64,000 nt of DNA, taken from the NCBI GenBank assembly GCA_021186555.1, contig JAJKFL010000012.1, positions 5,556,894 to 5,620,893 of the forward strand. The letters are read 5' to 3'. The notes below the pieces were generated by a model. That model ran no database searches and was not told the DNA's origin. It worked only from the letters and a program-made list of their open reading frames with translations. This document shows positions 1 to 9,325 of the stretch, in pieces; the stretch's first letter is position 1, and every line of letters starts with the position of its first letter. The position numbers were made by a program, and so were the translations under genes. The DNA comes from Reticulitermes speratus (Eukaryota > Arthropoda > Insecta > Blattodea > Rhinotermitidae).

Positions 1-639
1 AATACTGTAACAGCTACTGGAAACCAGGACTGTCCCACAAGAACAGAGACAAATGCAAGTCATTTAATGCGATCAATTAGAAGGGTTCAACTGGAACAAA
101 GAAAATTCTAAACAGGAGGGCATATCAGTAACACAGCACTTTCCCTAATTATAAGTAGAAAACAATGGCTACAGGTTTTAGCCTATTCTTCAGCCACTGT
201 CAGGCCAAATGGAAGTATACAGAGAAGTATTCAAACACGTTTTGTACAGGGAAGGAGAAGTCTGAGATCTTGGTAATCCTTTGTAAGTATTCAGGTATGT
301 TCATACCTCATATGTGTCCATTACATGGTATTTGGTTTCACTATAAAATGTTTCAAAATGTTCCTTAGAAGTATTTATTTTGAATTTCCTTGTACATAAA
401 AATGACTTGTAGTAATAGTGGTGATTATCTCCCTACATACAGGGTCGCTACAATATCTGGAAACCACATTATAATCACAGATTTTAGGGAAACTCGTCAT
501 ATTTTTATGGATTACTGGTGTGTCAGAGCGCCCACAGATTACAGACAATATAAGGCACAGAACATAGGGGAAAACAAAATGTATGCAATTAGTGTAAATT
601 ATGATCCTTCAATTCAAGACAAATGAATATGCTTCAATG
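1..639. other. no gene recognised; downstream flank of gene copy A
   Basis: Only short chance ORFs are present. The stretch from about 505 to 620 resembles 14970-15085 (shared phrase ATGGATTACTGGTGTGTCAG), so it belongs to the duplicated block that includes the glycine-zipper gene and lies beyond that gene's 3' end. Confidence 0.5.
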
Positions 640-817
640 CCAGTTCACTTTCATGCACATATAAACAGGCAATATTAAAACAGAGATTAAAGAAATGGAA
701 TGGGAGGGGAAAAAATCAACAGGAAATATGCAAGGCAAAGTACTAAGTAAGGAAATATTAAGTTGTTTATGGTCACATGATTTAAAATGAAGAAGTGCAA
801 ATAGCATTCTCATCCTC

Positions 818-1003
818 CTCATCCTCAGGGTCAGAAACAACTTCTTCACAAGTGCCTCCGCTGCAGAGCTGCCATCCTCCTCATCATCCTCAGGGTCAGA
901 AACAACTTCTTCCACAAGTGCCCCGCTGCAGAGCTGCCATCCTGCTCATCATCCTCAGGTCAGAAACAACTTCTTCCACAAGTGCCTCCGCTGCAGAGCT
1001 GCC
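818..1003. repeat. three tandem copies of a 65-bp unit at the 3' end of gene copy A
   Basis: The unit CATCCTCAGGGTCAGAAACA... starts near 820, 885 and 950 and runs to about 1003. On the minus strand one frame gives an acidic Glu/Asp/Ser-rich peptide (EEVVSDPEDDEEDG), while the frame continuing the glycine-zipper ORF gives a basic tail ending at 955. Because 65 is not a multiple of three, each added unit shifts the frame. Copy B ends with a short related tail (NEVVSS), so the acidic frame is probably ancestral and the expansion scrambled the C-terminus of copy A. Confidence 0.85.
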
Positions 1004-1627
1004 ACCACACCACCTGCAACACCTACTACTACTGCCCCAATCAGTGAACCAATGGCAGCACCAGGCACTGCCCCAACTCCTCCAAACAGTGCTCCAATTG
1101 CTCCACCAACATAGGCACCAGTACTACTGCCCGCCGCAGCCCCAGCACATCCTCCTGCCCAGCCGCCAGCTACTGATGCTGCTGCTTTTGCTGTGCGCTT
1201 TCCTGGACGTTTCTTCTTAGTGTTTGTACAATCACTGTAAATGGCTGAACCAACACGGTATGCATCTACTGCAACTGCAACCACAACTGCAGCCCTTCCA
1301 ACTCCATTAAGTACGTTGGTGGCCACTTCACCTCCTTGAACAAGAGATCCAGGAATTGGGATGTGAGGATCCGGCACCCCAGTTAGGCTGGGATTGATGT
1401 TGACATGTGGTGTATTCACACTTAGAAGAGGATGTGGATTGTCAAGTCGAATCACCCATTGTCCAATTGTATGGTCCATAATTCCTGCTCGGGTCGACGT
1501 GCTCAAGTAGTTTCCCGTGGACAGACCATACTGCCTTGGCATGTGTCTGGCAGCTGCCGCGCCCTCCGCAATACCGGCCTGCATTACGTGCAGCCCTGTT
1601 ATTAAAATCTGCATCGTCAGATGGCAT
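955..1627 (-). pseudogene. glycine-zipper protein gene, copy A (one frameshift)
   Basis: The ATG at 1627-1625 opens MPSDDADFNNRAARNAG and directly follows an acceptor-like tract (pyrimidine-rich, ending GACAG), so this could be an internal first coding exon. At about 1575 the frame must shift by one base to continue as IAEGAAAARHM; the corrected product would be about 224 residues. The middle has an unusual motif, NTPHVNINPSLTGVPDPH. The C-terminal half is a run of Gly/Ala-x3-Gly repeats (SSTGAYVGGAIGALFGGVG, then AVPGAAIGSLIGAVVVG), which is a glycine-zipper, membrane-compatible pattern. There is no signal peptide. I know of uncharacterised animal proteins with a similar layout but cannot name a function. 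The homologue at 15.5-20.3 kb supports that this was a real gene. The C-terminus is disturbed by the 65-bp repeats. It could be a live gene with an assembly error at the frameshift. Confidence 0.6.
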
Positions 1628-2350
1628 TTCTGTCAACAAACAAGAACATTCCTAAGTCAGATATAAGATTCCCCTAGTAAAAATATGAAAGTTATGATGT
1701 GATGCCAAGTAGTATAGCAGGTAGGTACTTCAGTAATCTCCAAGGGCATTGCTGTTGTGTTTGTATTTGTAGTTGATTTAATGATTGCAGAAACTCAAGA
1801 CTATATAGCGATGAATAAGTGGATGACCGTGAATGGTGACATGGGAAGTAGATTGACTGTAGTGGTCCTGACATAATTCAAGGTAATATCCCAGCAAATG
1901 TTAGGAGCGACCATGGAAAACCACGACAACTCTCAGATAGGGTGGTCGGTATCCTAGATGGTATTTGATATTTCACTTTGTTTAGCAAGACCAAATATAT
2001 TTTTCAAAAGGACGATTTACAGAAGCAATAAAAGTACTGTACCTGTTTTAAATGTCGCACTGCTATGGGCTTTCAGAAGCTTGCAACGTGCATTAGAAAG
2101 TATGGATACAGCATATAGTGACAAGTACACATAGAAATGACATCGGTGATGCGTATAAAGAAAATATGTGTTGATGTGAGCTTATTGCCATGTTTAGGCA
2201 GATAATGGCTGTCATTATCACAAAAATACAGATTATAACAAAACAACAACAATATGCTACTTTACCGAGGGAAGTGTTTCTTTAACCGGTAGTCTTTATT
2301 TCTGTTTTTGTGTGACATGATAAATATTTGAGGAAGAATAATGCACAAAA
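1628..2350. repeat. duplicated block A: 5' flank of the glycine-zipper gene (copy 1)
   Basis: This aligns almost base for base with 20298-21072 (for example GTTATGATGTGATGCCAAGT in both). It covers the region upstream of the ATG on the minus strand and so presumably intron and/or promoter. Similarity runs to the phrase GATAAATATTTGAGGA near 2325. The conserved ORF-like stretches in both copies are shadows of this homology, not separate genes. Confidence 0.85.
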
Positions 2351-2639
2351 TAATGAAAAACATTTTATTCTCAATACACTTTCCCACAAGTCTTACAGTT
2401 TATGAGATTATTAAACGAAAGTAAGCCAATGCACCAGAATCGTTATGTCCTGCAATACATATTGTAGCTTATTGTTACGAAGTAACCACAGTAAATTCTT
2501 GTCCACCATTACTAGCTTTAGCTCCATTACACGAAGCAGTCTGTTCACATACAGCAGATACTGACAGAGACCGACTGATAACAGTGCAGGAGGTGGGTAT
2601 GAAGATACGAGAGAATTATATTGATAGATGTGAGGGAAA

Positions 2640-3010
2640 TTGTGTGAAACACTGTGATGGAGTATGGTGTGTCAGAGGTGTCGCAGATTGTAGACAATAT
2701 AGGGAAAGGTGTGTAAGGAACAATTTTAATGTAATTAATTAATTAAGAGCGAGAAAAAGGAATATGCTTCAACGCACATTCCTTACTTTCATGTACATGT
2801 AAACAGGCAATATAAAATAAGCTAAAGGAAGTAGAACTGGAAGGTGTGGACTGGATTTATGTGGCTCAGGATAGAGACCAGCGGTTAGCTTGTATGAGTG
2901 TGCGAATGAACGTTTTGGTAGTGTAAAACCTGTCTGAGGAGTTATCAGCATCAGAAGAAGCACTTTGCTGCGTGCGGTTAGTTAATTTTACATGTAAACT
3001 GTTTATTTAG
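2640..3010 (+). repeat. partial third copy of the gene 3' flank, containing a LINE 3' tail
   Basis: Related to about 630-720 and to 15060-15345. The plus strand reads WIYVAQDRDQRLACMSVRMN followed by a stop, which resembles the final residues of non-LTR reverse transcriptase ORFs (the 'LAQDRxxW' ending also found in the array at 58.1-59.0 kb). The stop is followed by the tail phrase CTGAGGAGTTATCAGCATCA seen in other LINE-tail remnants of this window. Strongly degraded. Confidence 0.6.
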
Positions 3011-3195
3011 TTATAAATATTTAAAATTAAAATATAGGTAAGGTGTTATTTTTGCCATAACATGTAATGTCCAACAGGAAAGCAATAAGCAACACACGTG
3101 AAATTATGGGCAAACAATTGCAATTGAACAGAGCCAAATGGCATATTTCTTCTAATGACTCTTATCGATCGTTAGATATGGAGTCAAGATTTCGT

Positions 3196-3410
3196 TCTCG
3201 CCGATCCCAGTGACCGCGCGGTCTAATGCGTAACTCTGCGGCCTCTCGCCTGCTGGGATTGCGGGTAGGAATGTCGCCGGGTCATGGATGTCTGTCAGTT
3301 GTGAGTTTTGTGTGTTGCGCAGGTAGAGACCACTGCCAGGGGCCGATCACAAATCCAGAGGAGTCATACCCAGTGTGTATGTCACTGAGTTTGATCAAGT
3401 GCAACAATAA
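3196..3410 (+). mobile_element. SINE-A copy, degraded
   Basis: A tRNA-derived head starts GATCCCAGTGACCGCGCGGT, and the body has the family phrases GGATGTCTGTCAGTTGTGAG and GGAGTCATACCCAGTGTGTA. The B box is damaged (GGGTAGGAATGTC instead of GGGTTCGAATCCC), so internal promoter activity is doubtful. Other copies are at 26.1, 28.7, 37.7, 44.9, 47.5 and 53.3 kb. Confidence 0.8.
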
Positions 3411-4065
3411 CCTGTACGTATACAGAGAGTGGGTACAAAGAGATTCGAATAAGAAAGGGAAGAAAGAAAGAAAGAAATATAAAAGTTTCATTTTCATCCT
3501 TCTCAGATTTCGAGTAAGGATTTTGTTGTCATTGCTTTATGCCTCAGGACGGTGACTGATCACTAATGTAGGCAGAGCGAAAGTTTGTGATCCTTCCGTC
3601 AGGGCACTTAAGAAATACTTCGAAGTCGTCTTCTGTGTACTTCGACACGTACATACTGTGTATATATACACACGTGTATATACAAACTATTCCGCGAAAT
3701 GGATGCCTAACTTCAGGATGTTATTACAGCAAAATTCCCTTAACGCGACTCACTCCTGACTGGAAAAATACCGAATCATTGGATATTCCGGATCGTCAGA
3801 CCCAACCTATATTCACCCAACTTCTTGCATGTAATGTGCTGTTGCTACCATAACCGTAATTGCTGGTTGGTCTTTGTGGCATGTAAACAACATCAAATAA
3901 TGTTTGTAGAAAACGTTTATCCTAATGTATAACAAAAATTTACATCAGTGGTCAAGGGGGTTTCTGATAGAGGCTTATTTTAGCACAAATAGTTGTGAGC
4001 TGATAAACAGATAAATTGCTGTTAATATCTCCGACGCAAATAGCTGGAGGGATAGTGCAAACTTA
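3411..4065. other. no gene recognised
   Basis: AT-rich sequence with a short alternating TA/CA stretch near 3660-3680. No domain or transposon signal was recognised before block B begins. Confidence 0.4.
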
Positions 4066-5224
4066 ACTTTTGTAAACCGATGAAATTTACCTTGTCAGTA
4101 GTGAAATTTTAAAGCCAATCTGTCATGTGTTTATCTCTCTATTTAAGTAAACCATTACCCGTTTAATGAGTGCAACCCAGTTTCGCAGAAGAGTTAATAT
4201 CTACCGAGAATAGCTGAACAGAGACAAACAGTCAGGGAAGAAGAATATTTGGTAAAACGAGACATCTCCTAACCAACAAGACATTTTTTCATGCATGGTA
4301 ATAACATTATGTCAAACATTTGTTGTTTTACAGCTAACACTAAATGCTTTATATTTGTCATTAATAGTAAACGTGCCTAATTAAGTATCGTTGCGAAATA
4401 ATGAATAAAGAAGTTCTCTGCAGCAGTCATCAGATTTAAAATGCTTCTGCTTATAAACATGTGACTGTGCAGCTTAACACATCAACAATTTACAAGTTAT
4501 TCACATCTTTCGTTTAGTGTATCAACAATTCCATTAACTGACAGGTGAGGACAAACAGCAAAATAAATCAGAACTAGCTATTACATTATTTCACTTTTAC
4601 ACGGAGAAGAATTTCAGACTACAGTTATGTAATGTCACGTGTTATATGGAGTAGCTTAATGTTATGCGATTTTTTAAAATGCCAAACACACAAGTTTAAG
4701 AAATCACTCGCGTACCAACAACTGCACTGTTAAAATATATTTATTTTAATATTTATTCAATATTTATTTAATATTTATTGTAATTTATTTCAATAGTGCA
4801 GTTGTTGGTACACGAGTGATTTCTATTACCATAATGCACGGTGAACAAAAAGTAAAACACAACTTTAAGTTATGTTATTAACATTGCACTTACGTGTATC
4901 TTAATTTGTTTCTGAATATTTCTTCGTGAATATTTATACTACGTAGTTAGTTAAGTTAATTGAAGCTTATATAGGCAGGTACAACCAGTTATCAGAGATA
5001 AAAGATAACTGGAAGAAGATTTAATAAGTTGGTAGGACGGGGGGGGGGGGGGGTTGTGAAATTGTAAAATGGTGTATAAGGAAAACAGAATAGCAATGCT
5101 CGACACAGGATGCGTAGGACGAGCAGTTTCGATAGGCCGAAACATGTGAACTTCTCCTGGTATCAGATGTTATTGTTCGTTGTCAGACATGATAGGTGAC
5201 GTCATATACAGTGACAAGACGACA
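4066..5224 (+). repeat. duplicated block B, copy 1
   Basis: About 1 kb, homologous to 8248-9325 and 21085-21957, all in the same orientation. Shared phrases include TTTAAGTAAACCATTACCCG and CAGAGACAAACAGTCAGGGA. No long ORF is conserved. This copy differs by a foldback insertion at 4701-4856 and by a 15-bp poly-G (5039-5053) at a site where copy 2 has only a few G. The 3' end carries the phrase AGGCCGAAACATGTGAAC, a possible very degraded hammerhead core. Confidence 0.85.
4701..4856. mobile_element. 156-bp foldback element with 13-bp TSD
   Basis: Arms of about 32 bp (4699-4731 and 4793-4824; CACTCGCGTACCAACAACTG against its inverted match) flank an AT-rich loop. Beyond the right arm lies an unpaired end containing ATAATGCACGGTGAAC. 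Flanks ACACAAGTTTAAG (4688-4700) and ACACAACTTTAAG (4857-4869) form a 13-bp duplication with one mismatch. The paralogous block B copies near 8828 and 21720 show the empty site. The end motif is shared with the hammerhead foldbacks at 44.1, 54.9 and 62.7 kb. Confidence 0.8.
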
Positions 5225-5274
5225 ATTCCATTAGTTCCATAAATTTAATTATTTGTTTGTGAAGAGAATGAAAT

Positions 5275-5580
5275 TTTATGAATATTTATACTACGTAGTT
5301 AGTATGGAGTGAGTCAATTTAAAGTTATATAGGCAGGTACAATCAGTTATCAGTAAATGGAATATCATCCGAGATCAAAGATGACTGGAGATAACGTTTT
5401 ACAAGTCGGTAGGACGGGGGGGGGGGGGGAGAATGTGTAAGTTGTTGTGAAATTGGAAAATGGTGCAGAAAGGAAAACAGAAGACGGGGAAATAGAATAA
5501 GAATGCACGAACAAAGGAGGAGTATGGCGAGTAATTTCGACAGGCCGAAACACGTGAACTGCTCCTGGTATCAGATGTAG
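5275..5580 (+). repeat. partial copy of the 3' part of block B
   Basis: Repeats 4930-5165: the phrase ATTTATACTACGTAGTTAGT, the poly-G tract (5416-5429) and AGGCCGAAACACGTGAAC all recur in the same order, indicating a local tandem duplication of the block B end. Confidence 0.75.
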
Positions 5581-6718
5581 GGGATAGTCGGTAGTACCGG
5601 ACAGGGGTGTAGTGTCGGACAGTGTAAGTTTCGCATGATCTGCAGTGGAGGGAAGAACTTACCGGGCACGAATAATTAGCTGTTTCCTGCGGTAGAAAGT
5701 TTCAGTCATTTGGAGTTGCTGCGTTGTACTGGTTGGTCGTTACACGTGCTTTGCAGGTACTGTGTCTGTGTTGAGCTACGTAACGTATTTTCGGCAGGCA
5801 ATTGCGTGGATTTTAATGAGTTTATTTAATATTTCTCCCTCTTCCTCCGTCTTCAGGTGATGCTGAAGACGGAGGAAGATTCCTTCTCCGAAACGTTGTG
5901 GTTTTTAGAGTTTCATATATTTGTATTTTACGTTTTATATCACATTTTATTCACATTAAAGGACGATGGACAAAGCCCAAAACACAAGTGGTTCAGAATA
6001 ACAGAAGAAGGATTCAATATAGTGGCATTATCACTAAATAGGGAAATGCGTGTCAGCTATTTTCATACACGGTTTTATTGTCACACAAAAAGAAAAAGTG
6101 ATCAGTGTAAGTTATTGTTAGGAGAATAGCATGTAGATTGGGGTTACATTTCACGAAAAAACAGATAACTGAATGGTTTGTTTTAATTTTATACTTTATT
6201 TAACGACGCTTTAAGCTAACTCAGATTGTTCACATTTTCGTAGCAATCTTCATCATCTGCAAACAAGACTCAGTATTTCTCTCCTTTTTACCTTCTTCCA
6301 TTTTGGAGCCAACATAAAAAAAATAATCTCAGATGACTGGTGAGTGCAGTCAAATAGCAAGACGTTGGATGGTAAGATGGTGCGGTACAACGTAGCAAGA
6401 ACGCATTTGGTATGCTTATAATTATCTGCACAGGTACCGTGCGACAAGGACATTTCACCGCACAGCAGCACACGCAATAACCAACGTACAGCAACACACA
6501 AGCCAAAACTCAAGACCTCTCTGCCAATAATTTATCAGTTACATTAAACATGTAACCTACCCAGTAATTTTATACTGTTTTATTAATTTTATTAATATTT
6601 TACTATTGTACAATTTTTATACATAGCAATCATTGTTTAACATTGTAACATTTTTACATAATTATGGCTGTTACGATGTATGTTATAAATATTGGTCTAT
6701 GTTAAAAAAAACTTCAAC
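5581..6718. other. no gene recognised
   Basis: Apart from the hairpin at 5842-5877 nothing is recognised. ORFs of up to about 90 codons (5857-6129 plus, 6253-6513 minus) have no recognisable domain. From 6550 the sequence becomes very AT-rich and leads into the hammerhead motif at 6719. Confidence 0.4.
5842..5905 (+). other. perfect 15-bp hairpin adjoining a degenerate hammerhead-like core
   Basis: TTCCTCCGTCTTCAG (5842-5856) is followed after six bases by its exact reverse complement (5863-5877). The right arm starts CTGAAGA, is followed by GGAG...CTCC and then CCGAAACGTTGTGG, i.e. CUGANGA, helix II and GAAAC in order, but the residue expected at the cleavage site is G and helix I does not pair. 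A decayed member of the hammerhead family is the likely explanation. Confidence 0.45.
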
Positions 6719-6765
6719 GACCCCTGAAGATGGTGATGTAAACACGCCGAAATACGTATTGGGGC
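6719..6765 (+). ncRNA. hammerhead ribozyme motif H1 (minimal helix III)
   Basis: Core CTGAAGA at 6724-6730, helix II GGTG...C(A)CGCC, GAAA at 6749-6752, a two-pair helix III around loop ACGT (AT-ACGT-AT), cleavage position U6760, then GGG (6761-6763) pairing with CCC (6721-6723). All invariant core bases are present. A single extra U lies between the core and helix II, as in the other copies. No inverted partner was found, so the element may be truncated. Confidence 0.65.
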
Positions 6766-6969
6766 TATAATAAAAGAAAAGCAATTGACATTGTATGTTG
6801 GTATAAAATGTTAATCAAGGAATTTTGTTGTTTCCATCGGTTCGTTACTCTCGGTTACCTCTCTAATGCCACATGTGACATACAGCAATGAATCACAGTA
6901 CACTTTTAAAAACATTTTCTGTAGCTTTAGATAATTTTGGCATTTACCTTCTACGGAAAAGTATGACAG

Positions 6970-7505
6970 AAGAGTTATAAGCAGACAGTTTAAGTTATAT
7001 TTGAAGTCTCTGCATCGTCTTTACGCCCGACAAGAAGTACTGAAGTGTATAATAAACCATCACATTTGAAGCATAAAAACAAAAATAAATTATCTAATAA
7101 TTATCGTTTTTTGGTAATTTTGTTGGTCTATAGATAATTTTATCAACACATCCTCCCTAGTCTCTTCAAGGTACTGACCTGTATGTTCAGTTCTAACATG
7201 TTCCTCTATTTTAAACGGCACACCAGACCAATTGCAGTTACCTAACCAATTGCAGTTACCTCCTAATAGTATACGAGTAAATGGACAAGGGTATATTGCA
7301 GCTGCTACTATTTGCTCCAGAGCAACATTTCTTAAGCGTGAAGCCTGTCTTGTGCAAACTGCGTCGGGTAACCGCATCTGTTACAGTTATAATTGTTACA
7401 GATGCTGTGTCCGATTTACACATGATGATACGTTGTAGTCTCAAGTATTGATTGCATTGCGGACACCGCAGCTCTTTCAGGATATCTTCATACACGCGCT
7501 GCCAT
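6970..7505 (-). pseudogene. SIAH/SINA-like E3 ubiquitin ligase pseudogene
   Basis: Read on the minus strand in three frames, the pieces come in the right order for an insect SINA-like protein: YEDILKELRCPQCNQYL (start of the RING finger, 7495 downwards), GHSICNNYNCNRCGYPTQ (rest of the RING, other frame), RNVALEQIVAAAIYPCPF and WSGVPFKIEEHVRTEHTGQY (SIAH-type zinc finger region), then LLYTSVLLVGRKDDAETSN (fragment of the C-terminal substrate-binding sandwich). At least two frameshifts and several stops separate them, and a short duplication (GGTAACTGCAATTGG twice) breaks the zinc finger. No introns are seen, so a processed copy or a dead member of an expanded family is likely. SINA proteins are usually near 280 residues; this one is clearly non-functional. 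Confidence 0.75.
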
Positions 7506-7509
7506 GGAG

Positions 7510-8247
7510 GACATGTTCTTCGTAGTGCTGCTAACGTCGTGTCCTACATTCACGATCAGTAATACAAACAGAACAAATCGCTTAAAATACACATACACTT
7601 TCAACCAGACTGGACAAAGCACTTTTAAGAAAGAGTACAGATTCTAATTAACTGTTAAAAGATCGTCAAACAGAAGTATTTATTGCACAAACTACTTTGT
7701 TGACATAAGTATGACAGCTACACGTTTCGGCTTGGTTCTTGGTCGTTATCAGGTTGATTAGGTAAAGTCATTAAAATTATTAAAATTGTTATAATTTGAG
7801 ACAGTAAAGTCGTTGTTTCTTCAAGATTATTTAATTACAAAACTGCTGAAAGTTTTCCAAACACGAAAAGTTTTGTCATCTTCCATGCGGGCCGAATGAG
7901 TAGATGGAATTGTGGTGCTTATAGAATAATGTTACGTGGTAAGATTCTGTTTTCCATTGGAAATAAATATGTTTTATATGCCAAGTGGGACTAGGCCTGT
8001 GATTTTTATTCGGCTTGGTATAGCTAAAATGGTATACGAGGCGGTGCTCTATTTGATTCGATTGTAAAATATCATGAGGTACATGTTTGTTTTTCTGTCT
8101 TGTTAGGTTGGACGGCTGACTCGGTTGTAAAGACCTACGTAAAACACAGTGGGCTGACCCGCCTTAAAATACTTAGTAAAAATTTTGATATAATTGTGAC
8201 TTAAAAAAACTTTCTTGCAGACATGGACATGAATTTGTATGAAGTAT
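7510..8247. other. no gene recognised; one degenerate hammerhead-like segment
   Basis: On the minus strand near 7716-7752 the sequence CTGATAACGACCAAG...CAAGCCGAAACGTGTAG keeps a helix II-like stem and GAAAC, but the core is CUGAUAA instead of CUGANGA and helix I is absent. The remainder has no recognised content. Confidence 0.35.
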
Positions 8248-9325
8248 TCTAAAGCCAGTGTGTCATGTATATTATCTCTCTATTTAAGTAAACCATTACC
8301 CGTTTAATGAGTGCAACCCTGTTTCGCGGAAGAGTTAATATCTACCGAGAATAGCTGAACAGAGACAAACAGTCAGGGAAGAAGTTTATATTTGGTAAAA
8401 CGAGATATCTTCTAACCAACAAGACATTCTTTTCATACATAGTAATTAAAGTATGTCAAAGATTTGTTGTTTTACAGCTGACACTAAATGCTTCATATTT
8501 GTCACTAATAGTAAACGTGCCTAATTAAGTATCGGTGCGAAATAACTGAAATAAAATTCTATGTAGCACTCATGAGATATGAAATACTTCTGTTTGTATG
8601 ATTGTGACTGTGGAGCGTAACGCATCAACAATTATACAAGTTATTCACATCGTTTCGTTTAGTGTATCAACAATTCCGTTAACGCCAGGTGAGGACAAAC
8701 AGCAAGTCAACTCAGAACAAGAACTTACGTTATTTCACTTTTACACGGAGAAGAATTTCAGACTACAGTTATGTAATGTCACCTGTTATATGGAGTAGCT
8801 TAATGTTATGCGATTTTTAAAAAGTCTAAACACACAAACTTAAGTTACTGTATTAACATTGCACTTACCTGGATCTTAGTTTTGTTTCTGAAAATGTCTT
8901 TGTGAATATTTATACTGCGTAGTTAAAAAAAAAGGTAAAGCAATCCCATTACAGGCCTGGACAGACCCACAGGGTTCCAGGAGGTTAAGGCTCCTAGATT
9001 TCCAGACAAATACTACGTAGTTAGTTAAGTTAATTTAAGCTTATATAGGCAGGTACAGCCAGTTATCTGAAAATGGGGATATCATCGAGATCAAAGATGA
9101 CTGGAGATAACGTTTAACAATTCGGTAGGACGGTGGGAGAATGCTGTAAGATTGTTGTGAAATTGGAAAATGGTGCATGATGGACAACAGAATAAGAATG
9201 CACGAACAAAGGATGCGTAGGACGAGTAATTTCTGCAGGCCGAAACATGTGAACTTCTCCTGGTATCAGATGTATTTTTCATTGTCAGCGATGATAGGTG
9301 ACGTCATATACAGTGACAGGACGAC
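8248..9325 (+). repeat. duplicated block B, copy 2
   Basis: Homologous to 4066-5224 and 21085-21957. It lacks the foldback seen in copy 1 but has its own insertion, a truncated SINE-E at 8926-9010. Confidence 0.85.
8926..9010 (-). mobile_element. 5'-truncated SINE-E with 13-bp TSD
   Basis: Contains the 3' phrase of SINE-E in reverse (GCAATCCCATTACAGGCCTG, GGTTCCAGGAGGTTAAGG) and is flanked by TACTGCGTAGTTA (8913-8925) and TACTACGTAGTTA (9011-9023). Block B copies 1 and 3 show the uninterrupted site. Confidence 0.8.

Noticed and set aside
795-1220. Plus-strand ORF of 141 codons, rich in Gln, Pro and His
   Set aside because: It is the antisense of the glycine-zipper coding region (Ala and Gly codons read backwards).
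5116-5160. Hammerhead candidate AGGCCGAAACATGTGAAC at the end of block B (also near 5535 and 9235)
   Set aside because: GAAAC and a possible helix III are there, but no CUGANGA strand precedes them and helix I does not form, so I did not call a ribozyme.
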